A stretch of DNA of 64,000 bases. Origin: Thermoanaerobaculia bacterium. GTDB lineage: Bacteria; Acidobacteriota; Thermoanaerobaculia; UBA5066. This document shows positions 49,514-61,800 of this stretch, in pieces. The stretch lies in the NCBI GenBank assembly GCA_022071945.1, contig JAJVIN010000051.1:60708-124707 (forward strand), in the 5' to 3' direction. Under the pieces are notes generated by a model that saw only the letters and a program-made list of their open reading frames with translations, did no database searches and was not told the origin of the DNA. The position numbers and the translations under genes are program-made. Position 1 is the first letter of the stretch, and each line of letters opens with the position of its first letter.

Positions 49514-50692
49514 ATGACGAAGACCGGGCGAAACGACCCCTGCCCTTGTGGGAGCGGGAAGAAGTTCAAGAAGTGCTGTCTACACGGGCCCCAGCAGGAA
49601 CAAGCACGCGGTGAAACGGCAGGGATACTGAAGCTGGATCAAACCGAGGCGTCTATAGACCGGGTGGGCACCCCGGGCCTCCCCACGTACCTGATCCTCC
49701 AGAACGTTTTTGAGAAGGGGGATCCCAGGAACCTGGGAGGACCGGGAGGAGTGCCCGGTCCGTATCGGGTCGTGTTCACCCTCGGCCGCCCTGGTTTCTC
49801 TCCTCGGCGTGAAGGATCCCTCTCTTTTGAATCGGGCCTCGAAGGGGACTCCCATCTCGCGATTGCTCCCCCAGCTGCCACGGTAACTGGTGTAGATCCG
49901 CCCGTGAAAATTCTCGTGCAGGCGACTACGCCGGAGGGGACATTCATCCTCCAGGGTCTGCCCAACAAGGCAGGCTTCCTCGGGAAGCTTGTGCTTGAAA
50001 GCATAGAAGCCCGTGATCTGAAGGACGCTTGTCGCCGTGCAACGGCTACCATCGGCGGTTTCCTGAGCACAGTCGCCGTCTACTCAGACATACCACTCCA
50101 TGTCTACCAGGTAGACGCCACGGAGCATTCGACCGGCAACACCGCCGTCCTCTACGTGAATTCGTACGCGCCAGCGGCACCCGGTCGGCTTCCCGCGACT
50201 GGTTTAGATCCAGAGTTTCGTCTGTATGCCGCGCTCTACAGGGAGGCCCTCGGGTCAAACAGCCCCTCCTACCAGTTTCTCTGTCTCTTCAAGATCATCG
50301 AGGGCATTCAGGCTCGAAACGTCAGGAAGGTTCGCGAATCGCTTGAGCAAGGGTTGCCCGTTCCTTCGAAGCCCCGCGAGCTGATTCCGGCGACCAAAGC
50401 AGACCAACTCGCCTGGCTCGCAACTTTCTTCCCACCGGCCACCTCTTGGGACGAGATGACCCTGGAAAGCACGTTTCCGGCTGAGGCGGTTGGGAAGAAA
50501 GTGAACCGCGTCATCGAGGACATCTTGCGGCCCGTACGAGACCAGGTAGCCCATACCTTTCTGGACTCCGGAGAGGCGACCTTTTCCATCGACGACCCCA
50601 AGGAACGAGACGCTGTCCTTCACTGGCTTCCCCTGACGAAGTGCATCGCACGCGCTCTGATCCGTAACGAGTTTCCCGGCGTCTTTAGCTAG
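49514..50692 (+). CDS. SEC-C protein with C-terminal HEPN-like RNase motif
   Basis: A 392-residue protein. The N-terminus has the zinc-binding SEC-C motif NDPCPCGSGKKFKKCC (residues 7-22). The C-terminal 130 residues are helical and include RDQVAH (R342-D-x3-H347), which fits the R-x4-H motif of HEPN ribonucleases, many of which act in phage defence or toxin systems. The middle is unassigned. Codon use and G+C (one hand-counted line gives 60%) are below the chromosomal genes, suggesting transfer. It stands between phage debris and a modification-dependent-type nuclease. An abortive-infection effector is inferred. Confidence 0.6.
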   Translation: MTKTGRNDPCPCGSGKKFKKCCLHGPQQEQARGETAGILKLDQTEASIDRVGTPGLPTYLILQNVFEKGDPRNLGGPGGVPGPYRVVFTLGRPGFSPRREGSLSFESGLEGDSHLAIAPPAATVTGVDPPVKILVQATTPEGTFILQGLPNKAGFLGKLVLESIEARDLKDACRRATATIGGFLSTVAVYSDIPLHVYQVDATEHSTGNTAVLYVNSYAPAAPGRLPATGLDPEFRLYAALYREALGSNSPSYQFLCLFKIIEGIQARNVRKVRESLEQGLPVPSKPRELIPATKADQLAWLATFFPPATSWDEMTLESTFPAEAVGKKVNRVIEDILRPVRDQVAHTFLDSGEATFSIDDPKERDAVLHWLPLTKCIARALIRNEFPGVFS

Positions 50693-50730
50693 AGTCGGCG
50701 CAACGCGTTCAGCGTTTCCATCGTCCCTCC

Positions 50731-50820
50731 GCCGAGGTTCCCGTTCCTTCCCAAGCCCTCTGGTAGGCTTCTGAAGAACTAGCCAAACCTCCGAACCTCG
50801 GCTGGCGGAAGGCACCAGAG
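50731..50820. repeat. Two interleaved inverted repeats upstream of the EVE-HNH gene
   Basis: GCCGAGGTTC (50731-50740) is inverted at 50793-50802, and CTCTGGT (50758-50764) is inverted at 50814-50820. The second pair starts inside the loop of the first, as in a pseudoknot. They fill the leader 17-106 bases before the ATG at 50837, so control at the RNA or DNA level is possible. Confidence 0.5.
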
Positions 50821-50836
50821 AAGGGACGGGACACAC

Positions 50837-52012
50837 ATGCACGTGCTCGTTGGCGACAGCGATAAAGACTACGACAACGTTCGGTCATGCGTGGCGCAGA
50901 CGCGAACCGTCCGGGACTGGGTGGTTCCCAAGTCCGCCGCCGTCGGGGACCAGGTCGTTATCTTCTTTCATGGGGCCGGGTTCGTTGCTTCGGGCAAGGT
51001 CGCGACCAAGCCGAAAGCAAGTCACTTCGGAAACCAAGCCGCATACCGGAGCGACATCAAGGCCATCAAGCTGTCTCCTCGCCCGGTTCCTCTCGAATAC
51101 GTCCGGGAGGCCATTCCTCAATGGGGATGGCTGAAGCAGGTCTCGAAGAGTCGGACGACGCCCTCGGCATCCATCTTCACATCGCTCGTGAAGGCGATAG
51201 AAGAGTACCAACGCCCCTCGCCGTCGAGGACCTTCCTCCTAACATGGAACCTCGATCGTTTCGCTTGGAAGGACCTCGGGGAGGAGATTGAACGCCTGCG
51301 CCGGGGCGCCACCGTAACGAACGTCTGGAGTTGTGGCGTGCGTCGCGACCTGCCGCCCGGGAGCGAGATCTTTCTCCTGAAACTCGGAAGCCTACCGGTC
51401 GAGGAGAAGGGCCTCATCGGTAGCGGCGTTTCGACGACCGCGCCAGTCCGCCACCGTCACTGGTCGGGTCCTGGCATCAAGAGTGCCGCCCTGTTTGTCA
51501 GCGTGGACTTCGACTACCTCGGGGCCTCTCCCGCGATCGCGCTCCCCAGATTGAAAACGCTTGCACCCGGATTCAACTGGACTCCTCAGGGCTCAGGCAT
51601 CGAGGTTCCCCAACCCGTAGCGGAGAAGCTCAGAGCCGAGTGGGCGCCGTCATCTGTTACACCGTTGCCCGAGGAACTTGAACCTGGTGTGAGCTACCCC
51701 GAGGGGGCGGCTCGGACCATTCGAGTCAACGCATTCGAGCGAAGCCGCCAGGCACGCGAAGCTTGCGTTGCACACCACGGCGATTCCTGTGCGGCTTGCG
51801 GCGTGGACTTCGGCCAAAGATACGGGAAGATCGCAGAGGGCGTCATCCACGTCCATCACGTCGTCCCGATTGCCTCTGTGAAAAACGGGTATCAGGTGGA
51901 TCCGGTGCGGGATCTGGTTCCACTCTGCCCAAACTGCCATGCCGTAGCGCACCTGAGGAACCCGCCATACTCGGTGACAGAACTCCGAGCCTTCATTCAT
52001 CGAGATGTTTGA
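50837..52012 (+). CDS. EVE-like/HNH nuclease, probable type IV (modification-dependent) restriction enzyme
   Basis: A 391-residue protein. The middle (FLLTWNLDRFAWKDLGEEIE, NVWSCGVRRDLPPGSEIFLL, ending HRHW) is an EVE/PUA-like modified-base-binding domain. Residues 1-110 (LVGDSDKDYDNVRSCVAQ, VGDQVVIFFHGAG) look like a second, related domain. The C-terminus is an HNH nuclease: CAACGVDF, VIHVHHVVPIA, LVPLCPNCHAVAHL, with paired CxxC zinc ligands as in McrA/ScoMcrA. EVE-HNH proteins cut DNA carrying modified bases. Its own modification target is unknown. Coding sequence is less GC-rich than the core genes. Confidence 0.78.
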   Translation: MHVLVGDSDKDYDNVRSCVAQTRTVRDWVVPKSAAVGDQVVIFFHGAGFVASGKVATKPKASHFGNQAAYRSDIKAIKLSPRPVPLEYVREAIPQWGWLKQVSKSRTTPSASIFTSLVKAIEEYQRPSPSRTFLLTWNLDRFAWKDLGEEIERLRRGATVTNVWSCGVRRDLPPGSEIFLLKLGSLPVEEKGLIGSGVSTTAPVRHRHWSGPGIKSAALFVSVDFDYLGASPAIALPRLKTLAPGFNWTPQGSGIEVPQPVAEKLRAEWAPSSVTPLPEELEPGVSYPEGAARTIRVNAFERSRQAREACVAHHGDSCAACGVDFGQRYGKIAEGVIHVHHVVPIASVKNGYQVDPVRDLVPLCPNCHAVAHLRNPPYSVTELRAFIHRDV

Positions 52013-52117
52013 AGCGCTCCGGTCAGCCCGCTCCGGACCTTCCCCAGCAGGCAAGAGAGAAGCGAGGGTGGTGGTTCTCGTCCACCCGGAGAGAATCGAC
52101 GATGGGAAAGCCCCGGC

Positions 52118-54865
<2,748 letters not shown>

Positions 54866-54917
54866 CACGACACCCCCGGGCGCACGGGCGCCCGTAGCGA
54901 TCTCCAGGAGGTTCCGT

Positions 54918-55499
54918 TTGGCCCGCAAGAAGACGAGCGACTCGATCGAGACGACCGACTACCGCCACGACGGCGCGAAGAGGACCAACAACCCTCCGGC
55001 CCGCATCGCCGGAGAGGGGCAGGTGCCGAAGGTCGAGAAGGTTCGCTACGCCTACTCGCCCCACCTCCCGCCGGTCCTCCGGTTCGACTCGACCGGCCGT
55101 GCAGACCGGATCTCTGACGAGATCGAGGCGCTGCTCAGGAAGGCGGAAAGCGGACCGCTCTCCCAGGCCGAGGCGATAAACATCCGGGAGGCCGTCGCCC
55201 ACTACCAGCCCTGGCTCGAATGGGCCGGGAAGCGGGAACAGCACGAGCGGGGGTGGTTCGAGGTCGACCCGGTCGCGCTCCACATCCACGAGCGGGTCAG
55301 CGCCCAGGCGATCATCCGGTCGGCGATGAGGGAGGACGTCCAGCGGAACCTCTTCGCCGACCCGGAGCAGCCCTACCAGCAGGCGGTCCAGTTCTACCGG
55401 CACAGCGTCGACTGGGCGAACAGGATCATCCTCGGCGACTCGCTCCAGGTCATGTCGTCGCTCGCTCGGCGGGAGACCTCGCGGGAAAGGTCCAGATGA
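54918..55499 (+). CDS. N-terminal part of a type III-like DNA methyltransferase, split by a frameshift
   Basis: 193 residues that end after NRIILGDSLQVMSSLARRE, the segment that normally leads into the catalytic DPPY motif. The frame is lost near 55473: one missing G in GGGAGACC would restore REDLAGKVQMIYMDPPYG. The stop TGA (55497-55499) overlaps the ATG of the second half as ATGA. So the two halves could be made as separate polypeptides by coupled translation. A sequencing error is the other explanation. This half supplies the N-terminal helical region but no catalytic motif. Confidence 0.65.
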   Translation: MARKKTSDSIETTDYRHDGAKRTNNPPARIAGEGQVPKVEKVRYAYSPHLPPVLRFDSTGRADRISDEIEALLRKAESGPLSQAEAINIREAVAHYQPWLEWAGKREQHERGWFEVDPVALHIHERVSAQAIIRSAMREDVQRNLFADPEQPYQQAVQFYRHSVDWANRIILGDSLQVMSSLARRETSRERSR

Positions 55500-57970
55500 T
55501 CTACATGGACCCACCCTACGGGATCAAGTTCGCGAGCAATTTTCAGCCAAACGTTGGAAAGCGTGAGGTTCGTGAGGGCGATTCAGACCTCGCGCGGGAG
55601 ATCGAAGTCGTTCGGGCCTTTCGTGACACATGGAACCTGGGAGTCCACACGTACCTGGCGTACCTGCGCCAGCGGCTTGATGTGGCCCGGGATCTTCTGT
55701 CCGAGTCCGGCAGTCTCTTTGTCCAGATCGGAGACGAGAATCTCCACACCGTCCGAACGCTCATGGACGAGGTCTTCGGCCCGAGGAACTTCATCGGACT
55801 GATTCAGTTCCAGAAGACGACCTCGGCGACGAACCTCTTCTTGCCGCTGGTCGTTGATTACTTGCTCTGGTACGGAAAAGACTCGAAGTCGACGAAGTAT
55901 CACCAGCTCTTCCAGACCAAGGAATTATCGGGCGAGGGATCCGGTCACTACGGGATGCTCACGCTGGCCTCTGGTGAACGCCGAAGTCTCTCGGCCAGCG
56001 AACGTCAGTCGGGGACCTTACCGGACCGCTCGGAGCCCTTCACTCCCGACAATCTGACGTCTGCAAGCCTCGGACGCGAGAAAGGCGAGGGGGCAGCTTG
56101 CTGGTTTCCGGTTCAGATTGATGGCAGGGGCATTACCCCGAATTCAAAGAACCGCTGGAAGACTAACGAGGAAGGCATGCGACGGCTTGCTGGCGCCGAG
56201 AGACTCTTGGCGCAGGAGACGACGGTCCGATACATCCGGTTCCTTTCCGACTTTCCGGCCGCTGGCCTTCATTCGATCTGGGCTGACGTAGGCGGCGCTC
56301 CAGAGCGGGTTTATGTCGTTCAGACGAATTCCCGTGTGATCGAACGGTGCCTCCTGATGACCACCGACCCGGGCGACCTCGTCCTCGATCCCACTTGTGG
56401 ATCTGGCACGACCGGTCACGTTGCCGAACAGTGGGGCCGACGGTGGATCACTATCGACACCAGCCGCGTCGCCGTTTCGATCGCTCGACAGCGGCTCCTC
56501 ACGGCGAGATTCGAGCACTACCGGACACGAGGGGGCGGAGAGGGGCCTTCAGAGAACCCAGGCTCCGGGTTCAAGTACAGAACCGTCCCGCACGTCACCC
56601 TCAGGTCCATCGCCCAAAACCCGAACCTGGACCCGATCTTCGCGAAGCACGAACCGATCCTGGAGAGTTCCCTCGCCGCCTGCGACGAAGCGCTCAAGCA
56701 GGTTCCCGCCGGGCTCCGCGACAAGCTCGCCGGGAAGCTGCGTGCGAAGCCCAAGAAGGAGACGACGGACGCGGATCGGCGCCGGTGGTCCCTCCCGCCC
56801 GACAACCGCGACCGTTCCGCCGCTGCGAAGAAGGTGGCCACCGTCGACCTCGACTTCCCGGGCTGGTACCACTGGGAGGTCCCCTTCGACGCCGACCCGG
56901 ACTGGCCGAAGCCGCTCCAGGAGGCCGTCACCGCGTACCGGAAGGCCTGGCGGGCGAAGATGGACGAGGTCAACTCCTGCATCGAGAGGAACGCCGACCA
57001 GGAAGAACTGGTCGACCAGCCCGAGGTGGTGAGAGGCGTCCTTCGGGTCTCCGGACCCTTCACCGTCGAGGGCGTTCGTCCCGAGGAACTGTCCCTCGGC
57101 GAGCAGGGGCTCTTCGACCCGACCCCCAACGAGTTCGAGGAGGACCCCGGGTCACGCGACCCCCGTATCGTCAACCTCCAGGCCTACTTCTCCAGGATGG
57201 CGTCGAGCCTCCGCAACGACGGTGTCACGTTCCTCGGGAACAAGCGGAGGAAGCTCGCCCGGCTTGAGCCTCTCTTCGAGACCGCTACCGGGACGGTGAT
57301 TCACGCCGAGGGAGTGTGGGAAGACGGAGACGTGAACGGCGCCGCGACCGTCGGAGTGACCTTCGGCCCGCAGTACGGCCCGGTGACCGCTGTTCAAGTG
57401 GAGGAGGCGATCCGCTCTTCCCGGCGATACGACGAACTCGTTGTCGCCGGGTTCTCCTTCGATGCCGAGGCCTCCGCCGTGATCCAGGAGTCGAGCCATC
57501 CGAGGCTCCACATCCACCAAGCCTATATCCGGCCGGACCTGAACCCCGCGATGGACGGCCTCTTGAAAGAGACCCCGGGCAGCCAGCTCTTCACCGTATT
57601 CGGCCAGCCGGAAGTCGAGGTCCGGAAGACGAAGGAGGGCGACTGGATCTGCGAGCTGGCGGGGGTCGACATCTACGACCCGATCGAGAACAGCGTCCGT
57701 TCCAGCGGCGCGGAGAAGGTGGCCGCCTGGTTTCTCGACCAGGACTACGACGGCCGGTGTTTCTGCATCACACAAGCGTTCTTCCCCGACCAGGACGCCT
57801 GGGAAAAGATCGCCAAGGCCCTGAAGGGCTCCGCCGACTCCGAGGCGTTCGACGCCTTCAAGGGGACGACCTCACTCCCATTCCCGGCGGGCAAGCACCG
57901 GAGGATCGCCGTCAAGGTCATTGACCCGCGCGGGAACGAGGTCATGGCGATCCGGAAGCTGGAGGGGTAG
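55496..57970 (+). CDS. C-terminal part of type III-like (beta-class) DNA methyltransferase, catalytic half
   Basis: 824 residues from ATG 55496. Motif IV is DPPYG a few residues in, a motif-V-like stretch is VQIGDENLHTVRTLMDEVFG, the target-recognition region lies between, and motif I (S-adenosylmethionine binding) is LVLDPTCGSGTTGHVAEQWG near residue 295. The order DPPY before GxG is that of beta-class N6-adenine or N4-cytosine enzymes. The C-terminal 450 residues are large and unassigned. The stretch 55500-56550 is visibly AT-richer than both flanks (50% against 68% and 75% G+C in hand-counted lines), suggesting the catalytic core was exchanged. With the upstream part it would be 1017 residues if the frameshift is an error. 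Confidence 0.72.
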   Translation: MIYMDPPYGIKFASNFQPNVGKREVREGDSDLAREIEVVRAFRDTWNLGVHTYLAYLRQRLDVARDLLSESGSLFVQIGDENLHTVRTLMDEVFGPRNFIGLIQFQKTTSATNLFLPLVVDYLLWYGKDSKSTKYHQLFQTKELSGEGSGHYGMLTLASGERRSLSASERQSGTLPDRSEPFTPDNLTSASLGREKGEGAACWFPVQIDGRGITPNSKNRWKTNEEGMRRLAGAERLLAQETTVRYIRFLSDFPAAGLHSIWADVGGAPERVYVVQTNSRVIERCLLMTTDPGDLVLDPTCGSGTTGHVAEQWGRRWITIDTSRVAVSIARQRLLTARFEHYRTRGGGEGPSENPGSGFKYRTVPHVTLRSIAQNPNLDPIFAKHEPILESSLAACDEALKQVPAGLRDKLAGKLRAKPKKETTDADRRRWSLPPDNRDRSAAAKKVATVDLDFPGWYHWEVPFDADPDWPKPLQEAVTAYRKAWRAKMDEVNSCIERNADQEELVDQPEVVRGVLRVSGPFTVEGVRPEELSLGEQGLFDPTPNEFEEDPGSRDPRIVNLQAYFSRMASSLRNDGVTFLGNKRRKLARLEPLFETATGTVIHAEGVWEDGDVNGAATVGVTFGPQYGPVTAVQVEEAIRSSRRYDELVVAGFSFDAEASAVIQESSHPRLHIHQAYIRPDLNPAMDGLLKETPGSQLFTVFGQPEVEVRKTKEGDWICELAGVDIYDPIENSVRSSGAEKVAAWFLDQDYDGRCFCITQAFFPDQDAWEKIAKALKGSADSEAFDAFKGTTSLPFPAGKHRRIAVKVIDPRGNEVMAIRKLEG

Positions 57971-58032
57971 GGGTTCCCTCGAAAAACCCGTCGAGTACAC
58001 TGAAATTCGAGCCGTTCCCGAGGAGGCACCAC

Positions 58033-58281
58033 ATGGCAACACTCATCATCGATCCGATTCCTGAGCCTCTCTTCGAGAAGCTTCGGATGGCTGCGGCCGC
58101 CCACAATTTGTCTCTCGCGGAGGAGGCCAGGGCCATCTTGGAGCGGGGGCTCCCTGGGGGAACCGATGACGCCGCCCGGAAGCTCGAAGCGATCCGCGAG
58201 CTGCGTCGACCCCTCGACGGGAAGATCACCCCACTGAGCGACGAGATCCTCGCCGAGGCCCGAGCTGAGCGGAGATCATGA
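58033..58281 (+). CDS. FitA/VapB-like ribbon-helix-helix antitoxin
   Basis: An 82-residue protein with the opening strand and helix of the RHH family (TLIIDPIPEPLFEKLRMAAA, then LSLAEEARAILERGL) and a C-terminal neutralising tail. GAGGAGG precedes the ATG. The stop overlaps the toxin start (58278-58281). It should repress its own operon and inhibit the PIN toxin that follows. Confidence 0.8.
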   Translation: MATLIIDPIPEPLFEKLRMAAAAHNLSLAEEARAILERGLPGGTDDAARKLEAIRELRRPLDGKITPLSDEILAEARAERRS

Positions 58282-58697
58282 TCGTCATCGACGCCAACGT
58301 CGTGGCCTATCTTCTGATTTCGGGGCCGAGGACGGCCGAGGCCGAAGCCACCTTGCTCCGTGACCCCGCGTGGGTCGCGCCCGTCCTCTGGAAGAGTGAG
58401 GTTCGAAACGTCCTCTCGCTCTATGTCCGAAGGAGAGAGATCGACGTCGAGACGGCCGTCGGACTGTTTGAACGGGCGGCATCGATCGTCACCTGCCCCT
58501 CGGAGGAAGCGTCGACGGCCGACATTCTGCGGATCTCGGCCGAGCGAAGCATTTCAGCCTACGACGCCGAATATGCGGCGCTCTCCTCCCTCCACGGCAT
58601 CCCGCTCGTGACCGCAGACGGTCCGCTGGCCACGAAGTGCCCCGACCTCGCCATCCGGCTCGGAGACTTTGCACGAGACGGGAACCCGGGCCGCTGA
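58278..58697 (+). CDS. PIN-domain RNase toxin, VapC family
   Basis: A 139-residue PIN protein. The acidic metal residues appear in VIDANVVAYLL (Asp), WKSEVRNVL (Glu), AYDAEYAAL (Asp) and VTADGPL (Asp), all present. It should cleave RNA when its antitoxin is degraded. The pair sits between the methyltransferase and restriction genes, where a toxin-antitoxin module could stabilise the locus by killing cells that lose it. Confidence 0.85.
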   Translation: MIVIDANVVAYLLISGPRTAEAEATLLRDPAWVAPVLWKSEVRNVLSLYVRRREIDVETAVGLFERAASIVTCPSEEASTADILRISAERSISAYDAEYAALSSLHGIPLVTADGPLATKCPDLAIRLGDFARDGNPGR

Positions 58698-58867
58698 ATG
58701 TGATGGAGCCAGCACTCCTTCAGGGGACATTCCGAGGCTGGCAGCATCAAGACCTCGGACCCTTTTCGTTGACGCCGAGACCCTGCGCCCGTAGAGTTCT
58801 TTCAGTTCCTCCCCGCTCGACTCGCCGAAAGGCCCGGGCGGGGTTATTTGTTTAAGGGGGTCGCGCC

Positions 58868-61800
58868 ATGGCCCGTCGCGGGAAGCTCACCCAGAACGAG
58901 GAACCGCCGTCCGGCTGGAAACCCACCCAGGCCGTTCCGGACCCGGTGCTGCACTCACCCTACGAAGAACCTTCCAGGCACTGGGAGTACTCCCAGGGTG
59001 TTCCGTCCATCGCCCCCTACCGGCGCCCGGCGAGCTACTACTACCGCTCGAAGAAGGTCGGGTCCGCGCAGCAGGAGATGTTTGCCGAGGAGCAACGGGA
59101 CGACCTTCCCCTCGTGAACCGGCTCCGGAAGGACGTGAAGCGGTGGAGGGAGGCGGGCTACCGGGGAGCGTCGCCCGTGACGAAGGACCTGCTCGCCTGG
59201 TGGTCGCGTCCGGACGCGCTGCGGAGGCTCTTCTACTGCCAGAGGGAGGCGGCCGAGACCGTCATCTACCTCCTGGAAATGGCCCTTCCAGGAAGGCTCT
59301 CGGCAACCGGCTTCCGGAACTTCGAAGTCGGTACTGAAGACCTTGAACGGCTCCTTCGTGGCGAACGTCCCCGGTTCGACGAACTGGAGGCGGATGCGAC
59401 GTTCTATCCCCGGCTCGTCGACATCCCGGCAGACTCGGGCCTCGTGCCCCTCCGGCGCCTGGGCTGCAAGATGGCGACCGGATCGGGCAAGACGGCCCTG
59501 ATGGCGATGGTCATCTCGTGGGCCTTCTGCAACCGGGGGAGGAACCCCGGCTCGACGTGGTTCCCGAACGCCGTCCTCGTGTGCACCCCGAACCTGACCG
59601 TGCGTAAACGGCTCCAGGTGCTCTATCCGAGTGACCCGAGGAACTACTACAGCGAGTTCGAGTTGGTGCCCGGCAAGTACCGCGAGCTACTCGGTGCCGG
59701 GAAGGTCCTCATCACAAACTGGCACACCCTCGACCTGAAGAACGAGCACAGCGAGGGAGGAACCTCATACCGCGTGGTGAACAAGGGCGTCGAGACGAAC
59801 GACGCCTTCGCGATCGACCGGCTGGGCGATCTCTCCGACCGGCTCCCGATCCTCGTTCTGAACGACGAGGGCCACCACTGCTGGCGTCCTGCCCCTGAGG
59901 TAGAGACCGAGAAGACCAAGGGGCTCTCGGCGGAGGAGAAGAAAGCCCTGGAAGAGGAAGCCGAGGAGGCCCGTGTCTGGCTGGCAGGGCTCGACCGGAT
60001 CAACAATTCCGGCCTCATCGGAAAGGAGAAACCCGGGATCCTGGCGGCCATAGACCTTTCCGCGACGCCGTTCTACCTTGGGAACAGCGGCTACCCGGAG
60101 GGGAGCCCTTTCCCGTGGCTTGTCTCTGACTTCGGCCTCGTCGACGCCATCGAAAGCGGCATCGTGAAGATTCCGCGACTCCCGGTCCTCGACGACCAGG
60201 AGAAGAAGGACGAGGTGGGCCGTCCTGATCCGAAGTACTTCCGTCTCTGGAGGCGGGTCTGCGACGACCTTTCCGCCGGGGACAAGCTGGCGAATGGACG
60301 GCCGAAGCCGGAGGCGGTCTATCGCGAGGCAGAGGGGGCTCTTCTCACGATCGCCGGGCAGTGGAAGAAGCGGTTCGAAGAGATCCGGTCGGCTTCGCCC
60401 GACGACGGTCACGTCCCGCCGGTGATGATCGTCGTCTGCGACAACACCGAGGTCGCCGAGGTCTTCTTCAGGAAGCTCAGCGGCGAGCGCCAGACAGAGG
60501 TTCTTGACGACGATGGGAAGGTCAAGACGAAAACAGTCTACGAGGCGAGTGCCGTGTTCCCCGAGCTGGCGAACGAAGAGGGGAAGCCTCGCCGGACCAT
60601 CCGGATCGACTCCCGCCTCTTGAACAAGCTCGAAGCCGAGGGCGACCAGACGAAGGACGAGGCGGCGCTCGCGCTGCGCGAGATCATCGACACGGTCGGC
60701 AAGCGGGGCGGACCGGGAGAGTTCGTTCGATGCGTCGTCTCGGTCTCGATGTTGACCGAAGGGTGGGACGCGAACAACGTGACCCACATCCTCGGCATTC
60801 GGGCCTTCGGTAGTCAGCTCCTTTGCGAGCAGGTGGTCGGCCGGGGACTCCGCCGGATGAGCTACACGCCCGACCCCGAGACCGGAAAGCTCGCTCCGGA
60901 GTACGTCGACGTCTACGGCATCCCGTTCTCGCTGATCCCGTTCAAGGGACGCCCGAAGGACAAGGACACCGAGGACCCCGTCTACACCCACATCTTCCCG
61001 GTTCCGGAGAGGGCAGCCTTCGAGATCCGTGTTCCCGTGGTCGAGAGCTACACGTATGACCTCCGGATGAGCGGGATCCGGTGCGACGTCGATTCCCTCG
61101 AAGGCTTCATCGTCCAGGACGAGCCGCAACGGGTCTACCTGGCGCCGACACGCGGCTACAACGATGACCCGACGGCGAAGCGCGTGACGGAGTTCATTCA
61201 GCAGAACCGGGAGGAGTACTACCGGAGCGTCCGCTTCCAGCAGGTGATCTTCGGTGTCGCCCAGCTCCTTCTCGAAGACCTCGCGCAGGGAGGCGAGGGG
61301 ACGAACGCCGAACAGCTCCGGGAGAAGACCCTGGCCCGGCACCAGCTCTTCCCTGAGATCGTCCGGATCGTCCAGGAGTACGTCACGAAGAAGGTCAAGT
61401 TCGCCCCCGGCGTCGACCGGCGCGAGCTGGCTCTCGAACGGTACATAACTCTCCTGCGAAAGCGGCTACGCGACGGAATTCTCCCGGCTGCGGCCAGCAC
61501 GGCCGCCCCCCTCCTCCCGATCACGAACTCTTACAAGCCGGTCGTCTCGACGGCCGACGTCGACTACCGGACGACGCGGGACTGCGTCTCTCTGACCAAG
61601 AGCCACCTGAACTACGCCCCGATCCTGAGCGGGTGGGAGCGGCAGACCATCGAGCGCCTGGAGGACATGGACGCCGTCGAGTGTTTCACCTCGGCCGGGC
61701 GGCACCTCGGGTACACCGTTCCCTACGAGTACATGGAGGCGAGCCTCTCCTACGAGCCCGACTTCGTGATCCGTCTGCGTGGCGGAATCCACCTCGTTCT

